Positions 51,312 to 60,338 of a stretch of 64,000 bases of DNA are shown piece after piece. Positions within the stretch are counted from its first letter, which is position 1; every line of letters starts with the position of its first letter. Below the pieces are notes generated by a model that was not told the DNA's origin, made no database searches, and worked only from the letters and a program-made list of their open reading frames with translations. Position numbers and translations under genes: made by a program. The stretch spans positions 496,001-560,000 of the forward strand of contig NZ_JAPDFT010000001.1 in assembly GCF_025949665.1 (NCBI RefSeq). The letters run 5' to 3'. The stretch comes from Chryseobacterium viscerum. GTDB lineage: Bacteria; Bacteroidota; Bacteroidia; Flavobacteriales; Weeksellaceae.

Positions 51312-53267
51312 ATGATGGAAACACTGCTTTTTTACCTTTTGCTGCTTGCTGCAGCTGCGTTTCTGATTTTTTACTTTAAAGACAGTCTGTACACTGCTAA
51401 AAAAGTGAAAATATTCAAAGATATTGATGAGAAATATCCTTATTACTTTATTCCCAGAAAACCTGTCAAATGGTTTGATTTTACAGGGCTTATGAATAGT
51501 TTCAGAATGGTTTCTCTTTCTGCAGATATCCTTTCTATCATTGATAAAAGAGAAATGCAGACCGCTTTGGGAAAAGATACGGGAAGAGAGCTGACAGAGA
51601 ATAACTGTGATGAACCGGAAGATGAATTCTGGTTTGATTTCATTGCAGATACCGGCGATGGCTTTGATGCAACTACCAGTATTTTTTACCATTTGACACG
51701 AGACAGCTATACCTATTCTTTTAAAAATGAATTCAACAGAGATGTTGAGGATGAGGTTGAAATCAGGTTGAAAAGGGGATCTGTTTTGGTAGTAGGAGGC
51801 GATCTGGTATATCCCGTAGGTTCTGAAATCAATTACAGAGACCGCTTCAAAGGACCGCTGAGGCTTGTTGCTCCTGATACAAAAAAGGCAGGCCCAATAC
51901 TGATTGCCACACCAGGAAATCATGACTGGTATGACGGTTTGAGTGCATTTTTCAGGCTGATGTGCCAGAAAAGTAAAATCAGTGACTACAGAACGGTACA
52001 GAACAGAAGTTATTTCGCCTATTCACTAAGGGAGAATGTTCACTTAATGGGTATTGACAATCAGCTGCTGGGGGATATTGATATTCCTCAGATGACTTTT
52101 TTTACGGAATATGTAGAGAAAATATCAAAAGGAAATGATACCAACCACATTATCCTGCTCATTGCAGAACCGTACTGGTACAATTATCAGATAAAAGACA
52201 GACACAAGAGAAGACAGCGTATGGATAGTCTGGAATATATCATCAGAACGATGAAAGAAGCTGTGAGAAAATTAGAGGCAAGTAATATAAAGTCGGAAAT
52301 TATTTTTGATGTCGTGCTTACAGGAGATATTCATCATTATTCACATTACAAATTGGATGAAAATGAGAAAGGCTATGATAAAGAAATCAAACATTATATT
52401 ACATCAGGAGGAGGAGGTGCTTTCGGACATATTACCGATTTTTTAAAAGAGACAATCACTCTTCCCATCCTGCAGAATACAACGACTACAGAACTCACAT
52501 ATCAACTGGATGGCAGATATCCGTCCAAAGAAAAATCCGGTAAAAAAACATTCTGGAACCTCATTTTCTTTATCATCAATTATGAATTTACCGTATTGTT
52601 GTTTTTGCTCTCTTTAATCGTTACCTATACCCATTGTTACTCAGATTCTATTTTGAAAGGTTTAATTTTATTGTTAATTCCTGTGATTTTTCATTTTACC
52701 ATCACCAAAGTCACCAATACAGAATGTTCCGAAAAGGAAAAATGGACAAGTAAAATTCTGAGGGGATTTTTGTTTGTGTTATCGTTTGCTGTTCAGTGGT
52801 TTGTATATATGAAACTTCCCACTTATGGATTTGCTTTTTTAGAGGACAGTCATTTGTCTTTTATCCATATTAATGAAATAAAAAGTTTCTTTAAAATTCC
52901 TGCGGGCTGTAATTATTTTGTCTCTCAGCTGATCATTTCCGCTCTTTTGCAATCCATGCTTTTTGGATGGTATATTCTTTTCGGATATCATTTTTTTAAA
53001 TTGTATGTCACCGAAATTTCATCAGGGAAAATAAATACAGGAAATAAAAACTTTCTGAAGTTTAAAATAACAGATAAAGAAATCGTCATCTATGTAGTTG
53101 CCATAAAAAAAACATACCAATGGATGAATTTATTAAAAAAGAAACAGGTTTCCAGTCTGCAAAAAGAGATGCTTACCGAGGATCCAAAGAAATTTATCAA
53201 AAACAATTTCAAGCTGGATCCGGACAAAAATGTGAAAATTATTGATAAAATAACAATTTCATTATAA
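51312..53267 (+). CDS. Membrane-bound calcineurin-like metallophosphoesterase
   Basis: 651 residues. N-terminal TM anchor (3-22), metallophosphoesterase domain (about 108-400): DFIADTGDGFD, GGDLVYP, PGNHDWYDG and LTGDIHHYSH give the metal ligands. The C-terminal third has about five TM helices (from 425 on) and a final cytosolic tail. A fusion of phosphoesterase and polytopic membrane part. Substrate unknown. Followed after 40 bases by a six-TM protein gene, likely a partner. Confidence 0.85.
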   Translation: MMETLLFYLLLLAAAAFLIFYFKDSLYTAKKVKIFKDIDEKYPYYFIPRKPVKWFDFTGLMNSFRMVSLSADILSIIDKREMQTALGKDTGRELTENNCDEPEDEFWFDFIADTGDGFDATTSIFYHLTRDSYTYSFKNEFNRDVEDEVEIRLKRGSVLVVGGDLVYPVGSEINYRDRFKGPLRLVAPDTKKAGPILIATPGNHDWYDGLSAFFRLMCQKSKISDYRTVQNRSYFAYSLRENVHLMGIDNQLLGDIDIPQMTFFTEYVEKISKGNDTNHIILLIAEPYWYNYQIKDRHKRRQRMDSLEYIIRTMKEAVRKLEASNIKSEIIFDVVLTGDIHHYSHYKLDENEKGYDKEIKHYITSGGGGAFGHITDFLKETITLPILQNTTTTELTYQLDGRYPSKEKSGKKTFWNLIFFIINYEFTVLLFLLSLIVTYTHCYSDSILKGLILLLIPVIFHFTITKVTNTECSEKEKWTSKILRGFLFVLSFAVQWFVYMKLPTYGFAFLEDSHLSFIHINEIKSFFKIPAGCNYFVSQLIISALLQSMLFGWYILFGYHFFKLYVTEISSGKINTGNKNFLKFKITDKEIVIYVVAIKKTYQWMNLLKKKQVSSLQKEMLTEDPKKFIKNNFKLDPDKNVKIIDKITISL

Positions 53268-53307
53268 CCTCAGCTTCTAAACAACGATAACCTCAAAAAC
53301 GAACCTC

Positions 53308-54054
53308 ATGGAAACTAACTTAAAAAAAACGGCTCAGGATGATAATAACGGAGTATTGATCTCTTATTACCAACTTCGAATGTTTATCGGATTACTTGGA
53401 TTTCTTCTTTCATTCCTTCTTTTTTCGACGACCTATTTCCTGAATGATGAACATCCGCTCAAAGTAAGTATCAGCCATTATTACTACAGTTTCGGACACA
53501 TAATTTTCGTAGGAACATTATGTATTCTGGGTGGATTGTTTGCCACTTACAGAGGAAAAGATAAATATGAAAATATGCTTTCAAATTTTGCCGGAGTAAT
53601 GGCGGTGTTGGTTGCTGTATTCCCAACCAGATTTCAAGGGTATGGAGGGAATATTTATATTACGATAGACAAAGCGAATTATCAGGAATGGTTCAGCTGG
53701 GTACACTATATCAGTGCAGGGCTGCTTTTCTTGTCTTTTGCCGTTTTTTGTCTCTATTTCTTTCAGAAAAGTGATAAAGAACAGGATGGTGAACCTGTTT
53801 CCGAAGAAGAAGCGCTTAAGAAAAGCCGCAGAAATCTGTATTATAAAATTTGTGGCTGGGGAATACTCATCAGTCTAGCGTGTATTGGGCTTATTGCTAT
53901 TTTAGGGGATGATTCAGCTTCTGCCAATCAATTTTTAACCTATTCTACTCTTATTTTTGAAACCACATCCTTGTTTTTCTTTTCTACCTCCTGGCTGCTA
54001 AAATCCAGTGAATTCTGGAATAAAAATATTCCGTTAGTAACCTATTTCAGATAA
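53308..54054 (+). CDS. Six-TM membrane protein, unknown function
   Basis: 248 residues. Six predicted TM helices (about 22-42, 58-80, 90-105, 130-152, 185-205, 218-238). HYYYSFGHIIFVGTLCILGG and FPTRFQGYGG are conserved-looking. Loop of charged residues before the fifth helix (EEEALKKSRRN). No enzyme motif. 40 bases after the membrane phosphoesterase gene; the two probably act together. Confidence 0.7.
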   Translation: METNLKKTAQDDNNGVLISYYQLRMFIGLLGFLLSFLLFSTTYFLNDEHPLKVSISHYYYSFGHIIFVGTLCILGGLFATYRGKDKYENMLSNFAGVMAVLVAVFPTRFQGYGGNIYITIDKANYQEWFSWVHYISAGLLFLSFAVFCLYFFQKSDKEQDGEPVSEEEALKKSRRNLYYKICGWGILISLACIGLIAILGDDSASANQFLTYSTLIFETTSLFFFSTSWLLKSSEFWNKNIPLVTYFR

Positions 54055-54146
54055 TAATTGCCGATATATAAAGGGCTGAAGGTCTGTGTTTACAAAAGAA
54101 TTTATCTATGATTGTGTTTACTTATTCTAAATAGGTGAAAAATGCG

Positions 54147-54154
54147 TAAATTTG
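54147..54154 (+). promoter_or_regulatory. -7 box TAAATTTG of the mrp gene
   Basis: Exact TAnnTTTG match 18 bases before the ATG at 54173. Confidence 0.55.
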
Positions 54155-54172
54155 TAAACAATTTATATTTAT

Positions 54173-55279
54173 ATGTTGACGAAAGAAAAGGTTCAGGATT
54201 TCCTTAAAGAAATAGAAGTAGACGATTTGGTGAATAATCTTCAGATTATGGGTGATGATGTTTATATTGACATGACTGCTCATTCGCCTGCAATGCACGA
54301 AAAGAAAAAACTGGAGGCTGCAATGAAACAGGCTTTTGCCAGTGAGTTTGGAGAAAACGTTCATTTAAAACTTAAAATCGTTTCTCCGGAGCCTAGTGAA
54401 ATTCAGCAAAGTCAGATCAAAGGAAAACAAATTCCGGGAATTCAAAATATTATTGCTATTGCTTCCGGTAAAGGAGGAGTAGGAAAATCTACGGTTTCTG
54501 CAAATATGGCAGTAACGTTAGCTAAAATGGGCTTTAAAGTAGGATTATTAGATGCTGATATCTATGGTCCTTCAGTTCCTACCATGTTTGATACAGAGGG
54601 GCAAAAGCCAATTTCTGTGGAAGTGAATGGTAAGAATCTTATGAAACCTATCGAGAACTATGGGGTAAAAATGCTTTCAATAGGATACTTCTCAGGAGCT
54701 AATCAGGCTGTAGTATGGAGAGGCCCGATGGCTTCAAAAGCTTTGAACCAGATGATCAGAGATGCTGCATGGGGAGAACTGGATTTCTTATTGATAGACC
54801 TTCCTCCGGGAACGGGTGACATTCACTTGTCTATCATTCAGGAAGTACCTGTAACAGGTGCGGTGATTGTAAGTACACCTCAGCATGTTGCATTGGCAGA
54901 TGTAAGAAAGGGTATTGCAATGTTCCAGATGGAAAGTATCAATATTCCTGTTCTTGGATTAATAGAAAATATGGCATATTTTACACCGGAAGAACTTCCT
55001 GAAAATAAATATTATATCTTTGGAAACCAGGGAGCACAATATTTAGCTGAAGATCTTGGAATTCCTGTATTAGGAGAAATTCCATTAATCCAAAGCATCA
55101 GAGAAGCAGGAGATGTAGGAAGACCAGCCGCGCTTCAGGAAGGATCAAAAATTGCAGATATCTACACAGAAACGGCAAGAAAAATGGTGGAGAGTTTAGT
55201 GGAAAGAAACAAAAGTCTTCCTCCTACTGAAGCGGTAAAGATTTCAACAATGGCAGGATGCTCACCAAAAGCAAAATAA
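54173..55279 (+). CDS. apbC: Mrp/NBP35-type Fe-S carrier ATPase
   Basis: 368 residues. N-terminal MIP18/DUF59-like domain (1-75), P-loop ATPase with the deviant Walker A IASGKGGVGKST (97-108), LDADIYGPS, and IDLPPGTGDIHLS. Carries or assembles Fe-S clusters. The CxxC motif in the last part of the ATPase that binds the bridging cluster in E. coli ApbC and NBP35 is missing: the corresponding segment reads NMAYFTPEELPENKYY. Its only C-terminal Cys is in GCSPKAK. A NifU-C gene with a CxxC follows after 46 bases. Confidence 0.92.
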   Translation: MLTKEKVQDFLKEIEVDDLVNNLQIMGDDVYIDMTAHSPAMHEKKKLEAAMKQAFASEFGENVHLKLKIVSPEPSEIQQSQIKGKQIPGIQNIIAIASGKGGVGKSTVSANMAVTLAKMGFKVGLLDADIYGPSVPTMFDTEGQKPISVEVNGKNLMKPIENYGVKMLSIGYFSGANQAVVWRGPMASKALNQMIRDAAWGELDFLLIDLPPGTGDIHLSIIQEVPVTGAVIVSTPQHVALADVRKGIAMFQMESINIPVLGLIENMAYFTPEELPENKYYIFGNQGAQYLAEDLGIPVLGEIPLIQSIREAGDVGRPAALQEGSKIADIYTETARKMVESLVERNKSLPPTEAVKISTMAGCSPKAK

Positions 55280-55325
55280 TAATACCTTTCAATACATTTG
55301 AAAGAACCAAATTGAACTGAAAAAT

Positions 55326-55574
55326 ATGGAAACAAACATAACGCACGAAGATACAGTAACAAGAGTAATGGAAGCTCTGGAAAGCATCAGACCGTTTTTG
55401 AATAAAGACGGTGGTGATATTGAGCTTATTGATGTGAAAGATAATCAGGTGTTTGTGAAACTTTTGGGTAACTGTTCCGGATGTTCGTTGAATTTTTCAA
55501 CCCTGAAACTAGGTGTTGAAAATACCATCAAACAACATGCACCGGAAATCGAAAAGGTAATCAACGTAGAGTAA
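55326..55574 (+). CDS. NifU C-terminal domain protein (Fe-S scaffold)
   Basis: 82 residues, a single NifU-C domain: RPFLNKDGGDIELIDV and the CxxC of NCSGCSLNFSTLK that holds a 4Fe-4S cluster. Acts as scaffold or carrier for Fe-S clusters with Mrp, with which it forms an operon. Confidence 0.93.
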   Translation: METNITHEDTVTRVMEALESIRPFLNKDGGDIELIDVKDNQVFVKLLGNCSGCSLNFSTLKLGVENTIKQHAPEIEKVINVE

Positions 55575-55593
55575 AATTATATCTGAGATATTT

Positions 55594-55630
55594 TTAAAAA
55601 GACAGGCTTGTTTAAGACCTGTCTTTTTTT
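55594..55630 (+). terminator. Terminator of the mrp operon
   Basis: Stem AAAAAGACAGG / CCTGTCTTTTT (55596-55606 with 55618-55628), inner CTT/AAG pairs, T run. Confidence 0.88.
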
Positions 55631-55661
55631 GTTGAAATAATAAGTGAAATATAAATTAAAT

Positions 55662-55686
55662 CTAACAGGTTTTTAAAACCTGTTAG
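55662..55686. repeat. Perfect palindrome CTAACAGGTTTT-T-AAAACCTGTTAG
   Basis: 12-bp arms with one central base. This element (ACCTAACAGG...CCTGTTAGGT) is often seen between genes in flavobacteria. It lies between the mrp operon and the convergent barstar-like gene; could act as terminator or REP-type element. Confidence 0.75.
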
Positions 55687-55702
55687 GTTTTTGATGACAA
55701 AA

Positions 55703-56410
55703 TTAGTTCAGCAGAACTTTGACATTGTGATCTTCAAAAATCTCAACGATCTGGGTAAATTTTGTTTTCAGTATTGTTTTACTTCTTTTATGATTGATCC
55801 AGTTGAGTTCTGAAATGGATTCTACTCCGAAATCTCCATGGAGACAATCATACAATGCATATAGATTACGTCCGAAGTATCCCAGAATTCCGTGAATTTC
55901 TTCTCCCAGAGTGCAAAAAAAACCATCTAAGCTGTGAAATTCATTTCCATCGATCTGAATGTTGATGTTTTGCCTGTTTATTTCAGGATTCTGAGAATGT
56001 AAAGCATAAACAAGCCATCCCTGTAGTTCATCTTTTCTGAAACTTTTCCAGATATTCTTTTCATTAATTTCATTATTGAGTTTCATATCCAGAGCTTTTT
56101 GATACCCTTTTGGACTTGTCCACGCAAAACCGGTTAGAATAATATTTTTTTTGGACTTACTTATTTTAATGCTGGTGATAAAAGTACTTGATATAATATT
56201 GTTTTGTGGCTCAAGTTTACAAATAAAACCATTATTCTGGTAAATTTTAGAGGCATTTTCTATAGCAGAAATCAGGTTGGAAATGTTATGAACATTCACC
56301 AGCCTAATTTTTTTATAAGCAATAGGATTAGATCCTTCAATATTCTTTACCTGATCTATTAATGTAATGATTTCAGGATCATTTCCAGTATCTAATGCAA
56401 ATCCAAACAT
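55703..56410 (-). CDS. Barstar-family (RNase inhibitor-like) protein with unknown N-terminal domain
   Basis: 235 residues, no signal peptide. Residues 150-235 match barstar in order: IQIDGNEFHSLDGFF, LGEEIHGILGYFGRNLYALYDCLHG (read in parts), LNWINHKRS and a final beta strand VKVLLN. In barstar the binding helix is YYGENLDALWDCL; here the residues equal to barnase-contacting Asp35 and Trp38 are Tyr, while Asp39 is kept. The first 150 residues are unassigned. It is an immunity-type protein; no barnase-like toxin gene is seen nearby. Likely co-transcribed with the DUF3060-like gene upstream (24 bases). Confidence 0.75.
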   Translation of the reverse strand: MFGFALDTGNDPEIITLIDQVKNIEGSNPIAYKKIRLVNVHNISNLISAIENASKIYQNNGFICKLEPQNNIISSTFITSIKISKSKKNIILTGFAWTSPKGYQKALDMKLNNEINEKNIWKSFRKDELQGWLVYALHSQNPEINRQNINIQIDGNEFHSLDGFFCTLGEEIHGILGYFGRNLYALYDCLHGDFGVESISELNWINHKRSKTILKTKFTQIVEIFEDHNVKVLLN

Positions 56411-56434
56411 GCAACTAATCTTTTCTAATTATTT

Positions 56435-56827
56435 TTATTGTTTTACAACTTTGTTTCCTACCCCTTCAATAGAGACATCAGGTTTTCCTGATTTTGTTCC
56501 GGAAGTTCGGTAGAAGACTATATTGCCGCCTCCTTCCATGGATATTTTATCCACTTTGTCGATGTATACTTTATTACCAGTCCCCGAAACAGTAATTTTT
56601 TTTGCACTTCCTTTGACTGTTAATGTATTATCACCACCTTCTACCTCAACAACGCCTCCACTAAGGGCATAATTGAGTGTATGACCTACACCTTCTACAT
56701 GTACGACTTTATTACTTTCTGTTTTTTCTACTCCTTTTACAGATTCTACTTTTCTGGATTGTGAAAAAGCTGTTCCTGTTCCGAATAAAAGGAAAGCCAG
56801 AATTCCAGCAGTTTTAATATTTTTCAT
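56435..56827 (-). CDS. Secreted DUF3060-like protein
   Basis: 130 residues. Signal peptide (1-22, ending AFSQ), then repeating short beta strands rich in Gly, Val and Asn: GVGHTLNY, VVEVEGGDNTLTVKG, ITVSGTGNKVYIDKV, EGGGNIVFYRT, SIEGVGNKVV. This regular pattern is that of DUF3060 proteins, a beta-solenoid-like fold of unknown function. First gene before the barstar-like gene on this strand. Confidence 0.8.
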   Translation of the reverse strand: MKNIKTAGILAFLLFGTGTAFSQSRKVESVKGVEKTESNKVVHVEGVGHTLNYALSGGVVEVEGGDNTLTVKGSAKKITVSGTGNKVYIDKVDKISMEGGGNIVFYRTSGTKSGKPDVSIEGVGNKVVKQ

Positions 56828-56948
56828 TATGAATTTGGTTTTGTTGAAGGTAAATATAGAAATAAAATGATTTTTTCTGGCATGTCAAAAAGTTAAATCA
56901 TCTTAAATAATGAGTTTTATATTTTAGCTGACTTCAAATTTTTCAATA

Positions 56949-56978
56949 ACAAAAAAGCTCCGGAAAATCCGAAGCTTT
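56949..56978 (-). terminator. Terminator of the choice-of-anchor I gene
   Basis: AAAGCTCCGGA / TCCGAAGCTTT (56954-56964 with 56968-56978) with one mismatch, followed on the minus strand by a T run. Confidence 0.75.
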
Positions 56979-57009
56979 AACTAAATAGAATGTATACCGT
57001 AATTTATGT

Positions 57010-60000
57010 TTACTTTACAATGACTCTTTTGATCTGTCCTTCTGAAGTTTTTACAAGATAAACTCCGGTAGAAAGATTAGATGTGCTTATTGTTAAAGCA
57101 TTTTTTTCCTTTGCGATTAACTTTCCGGACATATCATACAATTCGTAATCCTGTTTTCTGTTAAAGTAAAGTGTATTTCCTTTGTTGACAGGATTTGGGA
57201 ATACGTTGAAGGTTGCCTGTTCAGTTTTTATCTCACCTGTTCCAAGTGTAGCCGGCATTGCCACTTCATACATGGATAGAGTTCCGCTGATTTCATTGGC
57301 AACAATCACATAACCTTTATTGGTGGTTGTATTTTCAGGAGCGATGTAGATAATTCCTTCAGGACCGTTGTCACCTCCGTAAGCTGAAGTAGAACGGGAA
57401 TGTTTATAATCGGTGAAAGTAGGGGTGTTAGGGTCTGTGATATTGTACACCATAACTCCTCCGGTTCTTTCTAATGTGATGAAAGCATAAGTCTGTCCGT
57501 TGATGTTTCCCAGTGCTACCCCTTCCGGCTCAGGACCTTTTGCACGGCTTCTGTTTTTAGCTCCGTTGGATTCATTATCTGCATTGAAAATTAACGGGTG
57601 ATTAGCTGCAATATATCGCTCAAACTGATCCCCGCTATCATATACAATCTGTTTGGTGTCAGTATTGAAAATAGAGAACGAACGTGCCCCTAAAGCGGCC
57701 ATTTCTTCAAATTCTGCATCTCCGTCTGTATTTCCTGTGGCAGATGAAACCCTGAATCTTCCCAGATTATAGGATGCCTTTAAAATACTTGAATTCGGGA
57801 ACAGTACAGGATCTAAAATATAGCTGTTTGCCCCTACAGTGGTTCTCTCACTGAATCCTGAAAGGTCTTTTTCATCACCTTCGTTGGCTGTTACAATATA
57901 ATGGGTGCTTCCTACCTTATAATTCTGTACCGCATCCGGAACATAATAAGCTTTTACCGGCCAGTTGGCAATTAAAACCTCTCCATTATTATCTGAAGCA
58001 TCAAAGCCATTACCCGGAAGGCTCATATCTTTCTTACCTAATCCCCAGATTCCTGTGATGGTTTTAGTGACCAGGTTAATTTCAGCAATGGCATTGTTCT
58101 CCTGTAGTGTTACCCATGCTTTCTGACTATCTGCACTGATGGTAACGTATTCAGGTTCCAGATCCTGGGAAAGCGTATTGTTGGTTCTTACTTTTCTTAA
58201 GCCGGTAGACGTTAACGCTGCCAACTGAGAATCAAAACTGTTGAAATTAAGAGTCGTTACATTACTTTGTGTAAGGTTTCCAATACCGCCGGAGATGTCA
58301 ATAATACTGATTGTTCCTTCTGGATCTACGGTGTAAGTGTCATTAGGCTCTCCTTCATTTGCGGTAACCACTTTTGTTCCGTCAGGGGAGAAGGTAATCA
58401 TATCCGGTAATGCTCCTACATTTACCTGTTTCAGGAAGTTTCCGTTAATATCAAAGAATACCACAGAACCGTTTTGCTGTGGATCAGTATTGGGAGAAGC
58501 GGCTGCAATGATTCCGTTTTTTACAGCAATACTTGTGATACCGCCATAAGGAGCCATATTCACTGTTTTTACTACTGATGGAATTGCCGGATTACTGAAA
58601 TCAATGATATCAAAAACATCCGTAATGGAACTGATTGTGAATAAACGTTGTGTTGACGGATCATGAACCACAATTTCCGTAGAACTGTTATTGTTTCCTG
58701 AAGGATCAAAACTTAGGAGATAATTCAATTGGATCTGATTGGAAGGAACCGGTGCCGGTTTATCATTATCTACAATATAAACCGTTGCAGAATTGTCTCC
58801 TGAAATAGTTGCTCCTGCAGGGGTTTCAAGGCTTACAACAAAATATTCGGCTTGCTGCTCTGCCACGGTGTCATCAATAATCGGAATGTTAACTGTATAA
58901 CTTGTTGTAGATGGAGTGATGTTAATAGTCTGGTTGGCTAAAGTAAAATCATTAGCATCAGCTGTACTGAATGGTGCTGGTTTTACCACAAGATTTACCG
59001 TAGCTGTTGAAGGATTGGTGATATTGATTTTAAATGCAAGATTTCCTGAGTTTTCATTGACCTTGATGAAATTCTTTTCCAAAGAAATTGTTGTTCCGGC
59101 TGTAGTGAAAGTACTGGATGTAGCGGCAGTAACCCCATTATCACTAAAGTCTTCTACTGTATTGGGTTTAAGCGCAACATAATAAGTTTGTCCCGGTATC
59201 AGCCCTGAAGTTGGAATCACGGTAATGATATTGTTGCTGAAAGTTGTTGTAAAAGGAATTGGTGTGCCTGAAGCATTCCCAAGGCGGAGCTCTATAAGGT
59301 TTTGAGCATTAGAATTATTGATCGCAGAATTATCTGTTAATCTTATATTTTCATTAAAAGATAATGTAGGATTTACAGTAGTTGAAGCGTTATTGGTATT
59401 ATTAGCAGGAAGATAGGCAACGGTTGGTGGGGTGATATCAGAACCACCGGCAGGAGTTGCATCTACCGTAAAGTTATCAAAACGATTATTTCCTCCTGTT
59501 CCGCCTCCTGTTGCTGAGAATTCAACTTTTAATTTAAAATTGGGGTTGTTATTGGCTCCCTGTATGTTAGAAAAATCAAGAGTAATCAACTGAGGATTGG
59601 CATCCTGAGGATTCACAGTCTGAAACTGCACAAAAGTAGTTCCGTCTGTTGAATAAGACCATGTCTGGGTACCTGCTCCCTGGCCGGATCTTCTGGTAGT
59701 AAATTTAATAATGACATTATTGTATCCTGTGGTAGGCAGATTAAACTGTAATCCTCCTCCAATCGGATTATTGAACCTTAAATGGGTTCCGGCTGCATCT
59801 CCATTTCTGGCATTTAAATTTTCATCACTAAAATTCTGTCCGGTACCCCCGGCAAAATCTATTACACTTGTTCCTCCTGCTATAGCTGTAAGAGAACCAT
59901 TTACCATAGTAGAAGAAGGTGTAGTGACTGTGGCGGCAGAAGTATTGTTATTAAAATTCCAGTAATGAATCAGTGTCTGTCCGAAAAGACCGCTCTGAAA

Positions 60001-60048
60001 AAAGAATGCGGCAATCACAGACCCTTTTAATAGGTAGTTGTTGATCAT
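57010..60048 (-). CDS. T9SS-sorted choice-of-anchor I family protein
   Basis: 1012 residues. Signal peptide (1-23), an N-terminal beta-sandwich (HYWNFNNNTSA), an Ig-like Big_5 domain (about 205-320), a Calx-beta domain (about 325-430, VNENSGNLAFKINI, IIDDTVAEQQAEYFVV), and a large beta-propeller-like choice-of-anchor I domain (about 440-925: FSPDGTKVVTANEGEPNDTY, GPEPEGVALGNINGQTYAFI, GPEGIIYIAPENT). It ends in a type A T9SS sorting domain (VFPNPVNKGNTLYFNR, YELYDMSGKLIAKE, LSTGVYLVK). So it is exported by T9SS to the surface or outside; function (adhesion or phosphatase/phytase-like) unknown. Confidence 0.92.
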   Translation of the reverse strand: MINNYLLKGSVIAAFFFQSGLFGQTLIHYWNFNNNTSAATVTTPSSTMVNGSLTAIAGGTSVIDFAGGTGQNFSDENLNARNGDAAGTHLRFNNPIGGGLQFNLPTTGYNNVIIKFTTRRSGQGAGTQTWSYSTDGTTFVQFQTVNPQDANPQLITLDFSNIQGANNNPNFKLKVEFSATGGGTGGNNRFDNFTVDATPAGGSDITPPTVAYLPANNTNNASTTVNPTLSFNENIRLTDNSAINNSNAQNLIELRLGNASGTPIPFTTTFSNNIITVIPTSGLIPGQTYYVALKPNTVEDFSDNGVTAATSSTFTTAGTTISLEKNFIKVNENSGNLAFKINITNPSTATVNLVVKPAPFSTADANDFTLANQTINITPSTTSYTVNIPIIDDTVAEQQAEYFVVSLETPAGATISGDNSATVYIVDNDKPAPVPSNQIQLNYLLSFDPSGNNNSSTEIVVHDPSTQRLFTISSITDVFDIIDFSNPAIPSVVKTVNMAPYGGITSIAVKNGIIAAASPNTDPQQNGSVVFFDINGNFLKQVNVGALPDMITFSPDGTKVVTANEGEPNDTYTVDPEGTISIIDISGGIGNLTQSNVTTLNFNSFDSQLAALTSTGLRKVRTNNTLSQDLEPEYVTISADSQKAWVTLQENNAIAEINLVTKTITGIWGLGKKDMSLPGNGFDASDNNGEVLIANWPVKAYYVPDAVQNYKVGSTHYIVTANEGDEKDLSGFSERTTVGANSYILDPVLFPNSSILKASYNLGRFRVSSATGNTDGDAEFEEMAALGARSFSIFNTDTKQIVYDSGDQFERYIAANHPLIFNADNESNGAKNRSRAKGPEPEGVALGNINGQTYAFITLERTGGVMVYNITDPNTPTFTDYKHSRSTSAYGGDNGPEGIIYIAPENTTTNKGYVIVANEISGTLSMYEVAMPATLGTGEIKTEQATFNVFPNPVNKGNTLYFNRKQDYELYDMSGKLIAKEKNALTISTSNLSTGVYLVKTSEGQIKRVIVK

Positions 60049-60188
60049 TTTTACTTTAATTAGTTAAATGCAAAAATGAACTTTATGTTTCGCAACTATC
60101 TTAATGGAATTTTAAGAAATGTTTAAAAAATAGGTTTGTTTCCGATAAAAGATAAAATAATGTTTAGATGAAGGCTCGTAGGATGTAT

Positions 60189-60338
60189 TTATTTTCCTGA
60201 TTTTCCTGAAAAATTTAAAATTGTTCCGGACTTATTCCCTTCCAATGGATGTTTCTGCATATAAAAATATCCTGAAACAGCAGTCACAAGCAAGAGTACA
60301 AAAATAACCAGAATAATCCTTCTTAACATGTCTCTCAT
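60189..60338 (-). CDS. Small membrane protein translationally coupled to the Rossmann protein
   Basis: 49 residues: MRDMLRRIILVIFVLLLV begins a single TM helix (about 6-26), then a polar tail of about 22 residues (MQKHPLEGNKSG, GKSGK at the end). Its ATG overlaps the stop of the upstream gene on the same strand (ATGA), the classic sign of coupling. Not similar to anything I can name; the segment YMQKHPL resembles the anchor of some membrane-bound MBL-fold hydrolases, so a truncated remnant is also possible. Confidence 0.65.
   Translation of the reverse strand: MRDMLRRIILVIFVLLLVTAVSGYFYMQKHPLEGNKSGTILNFSGKSGK

Noticed and set aside
51207-51923. 238-residue open frame on the minus strand opposite the phosphoesterase gene
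   Set aside because: Low-complexity, Ser/Phe/Ile-rich with no start context; lies over the conserved phosphoesterase domain on the other strand.
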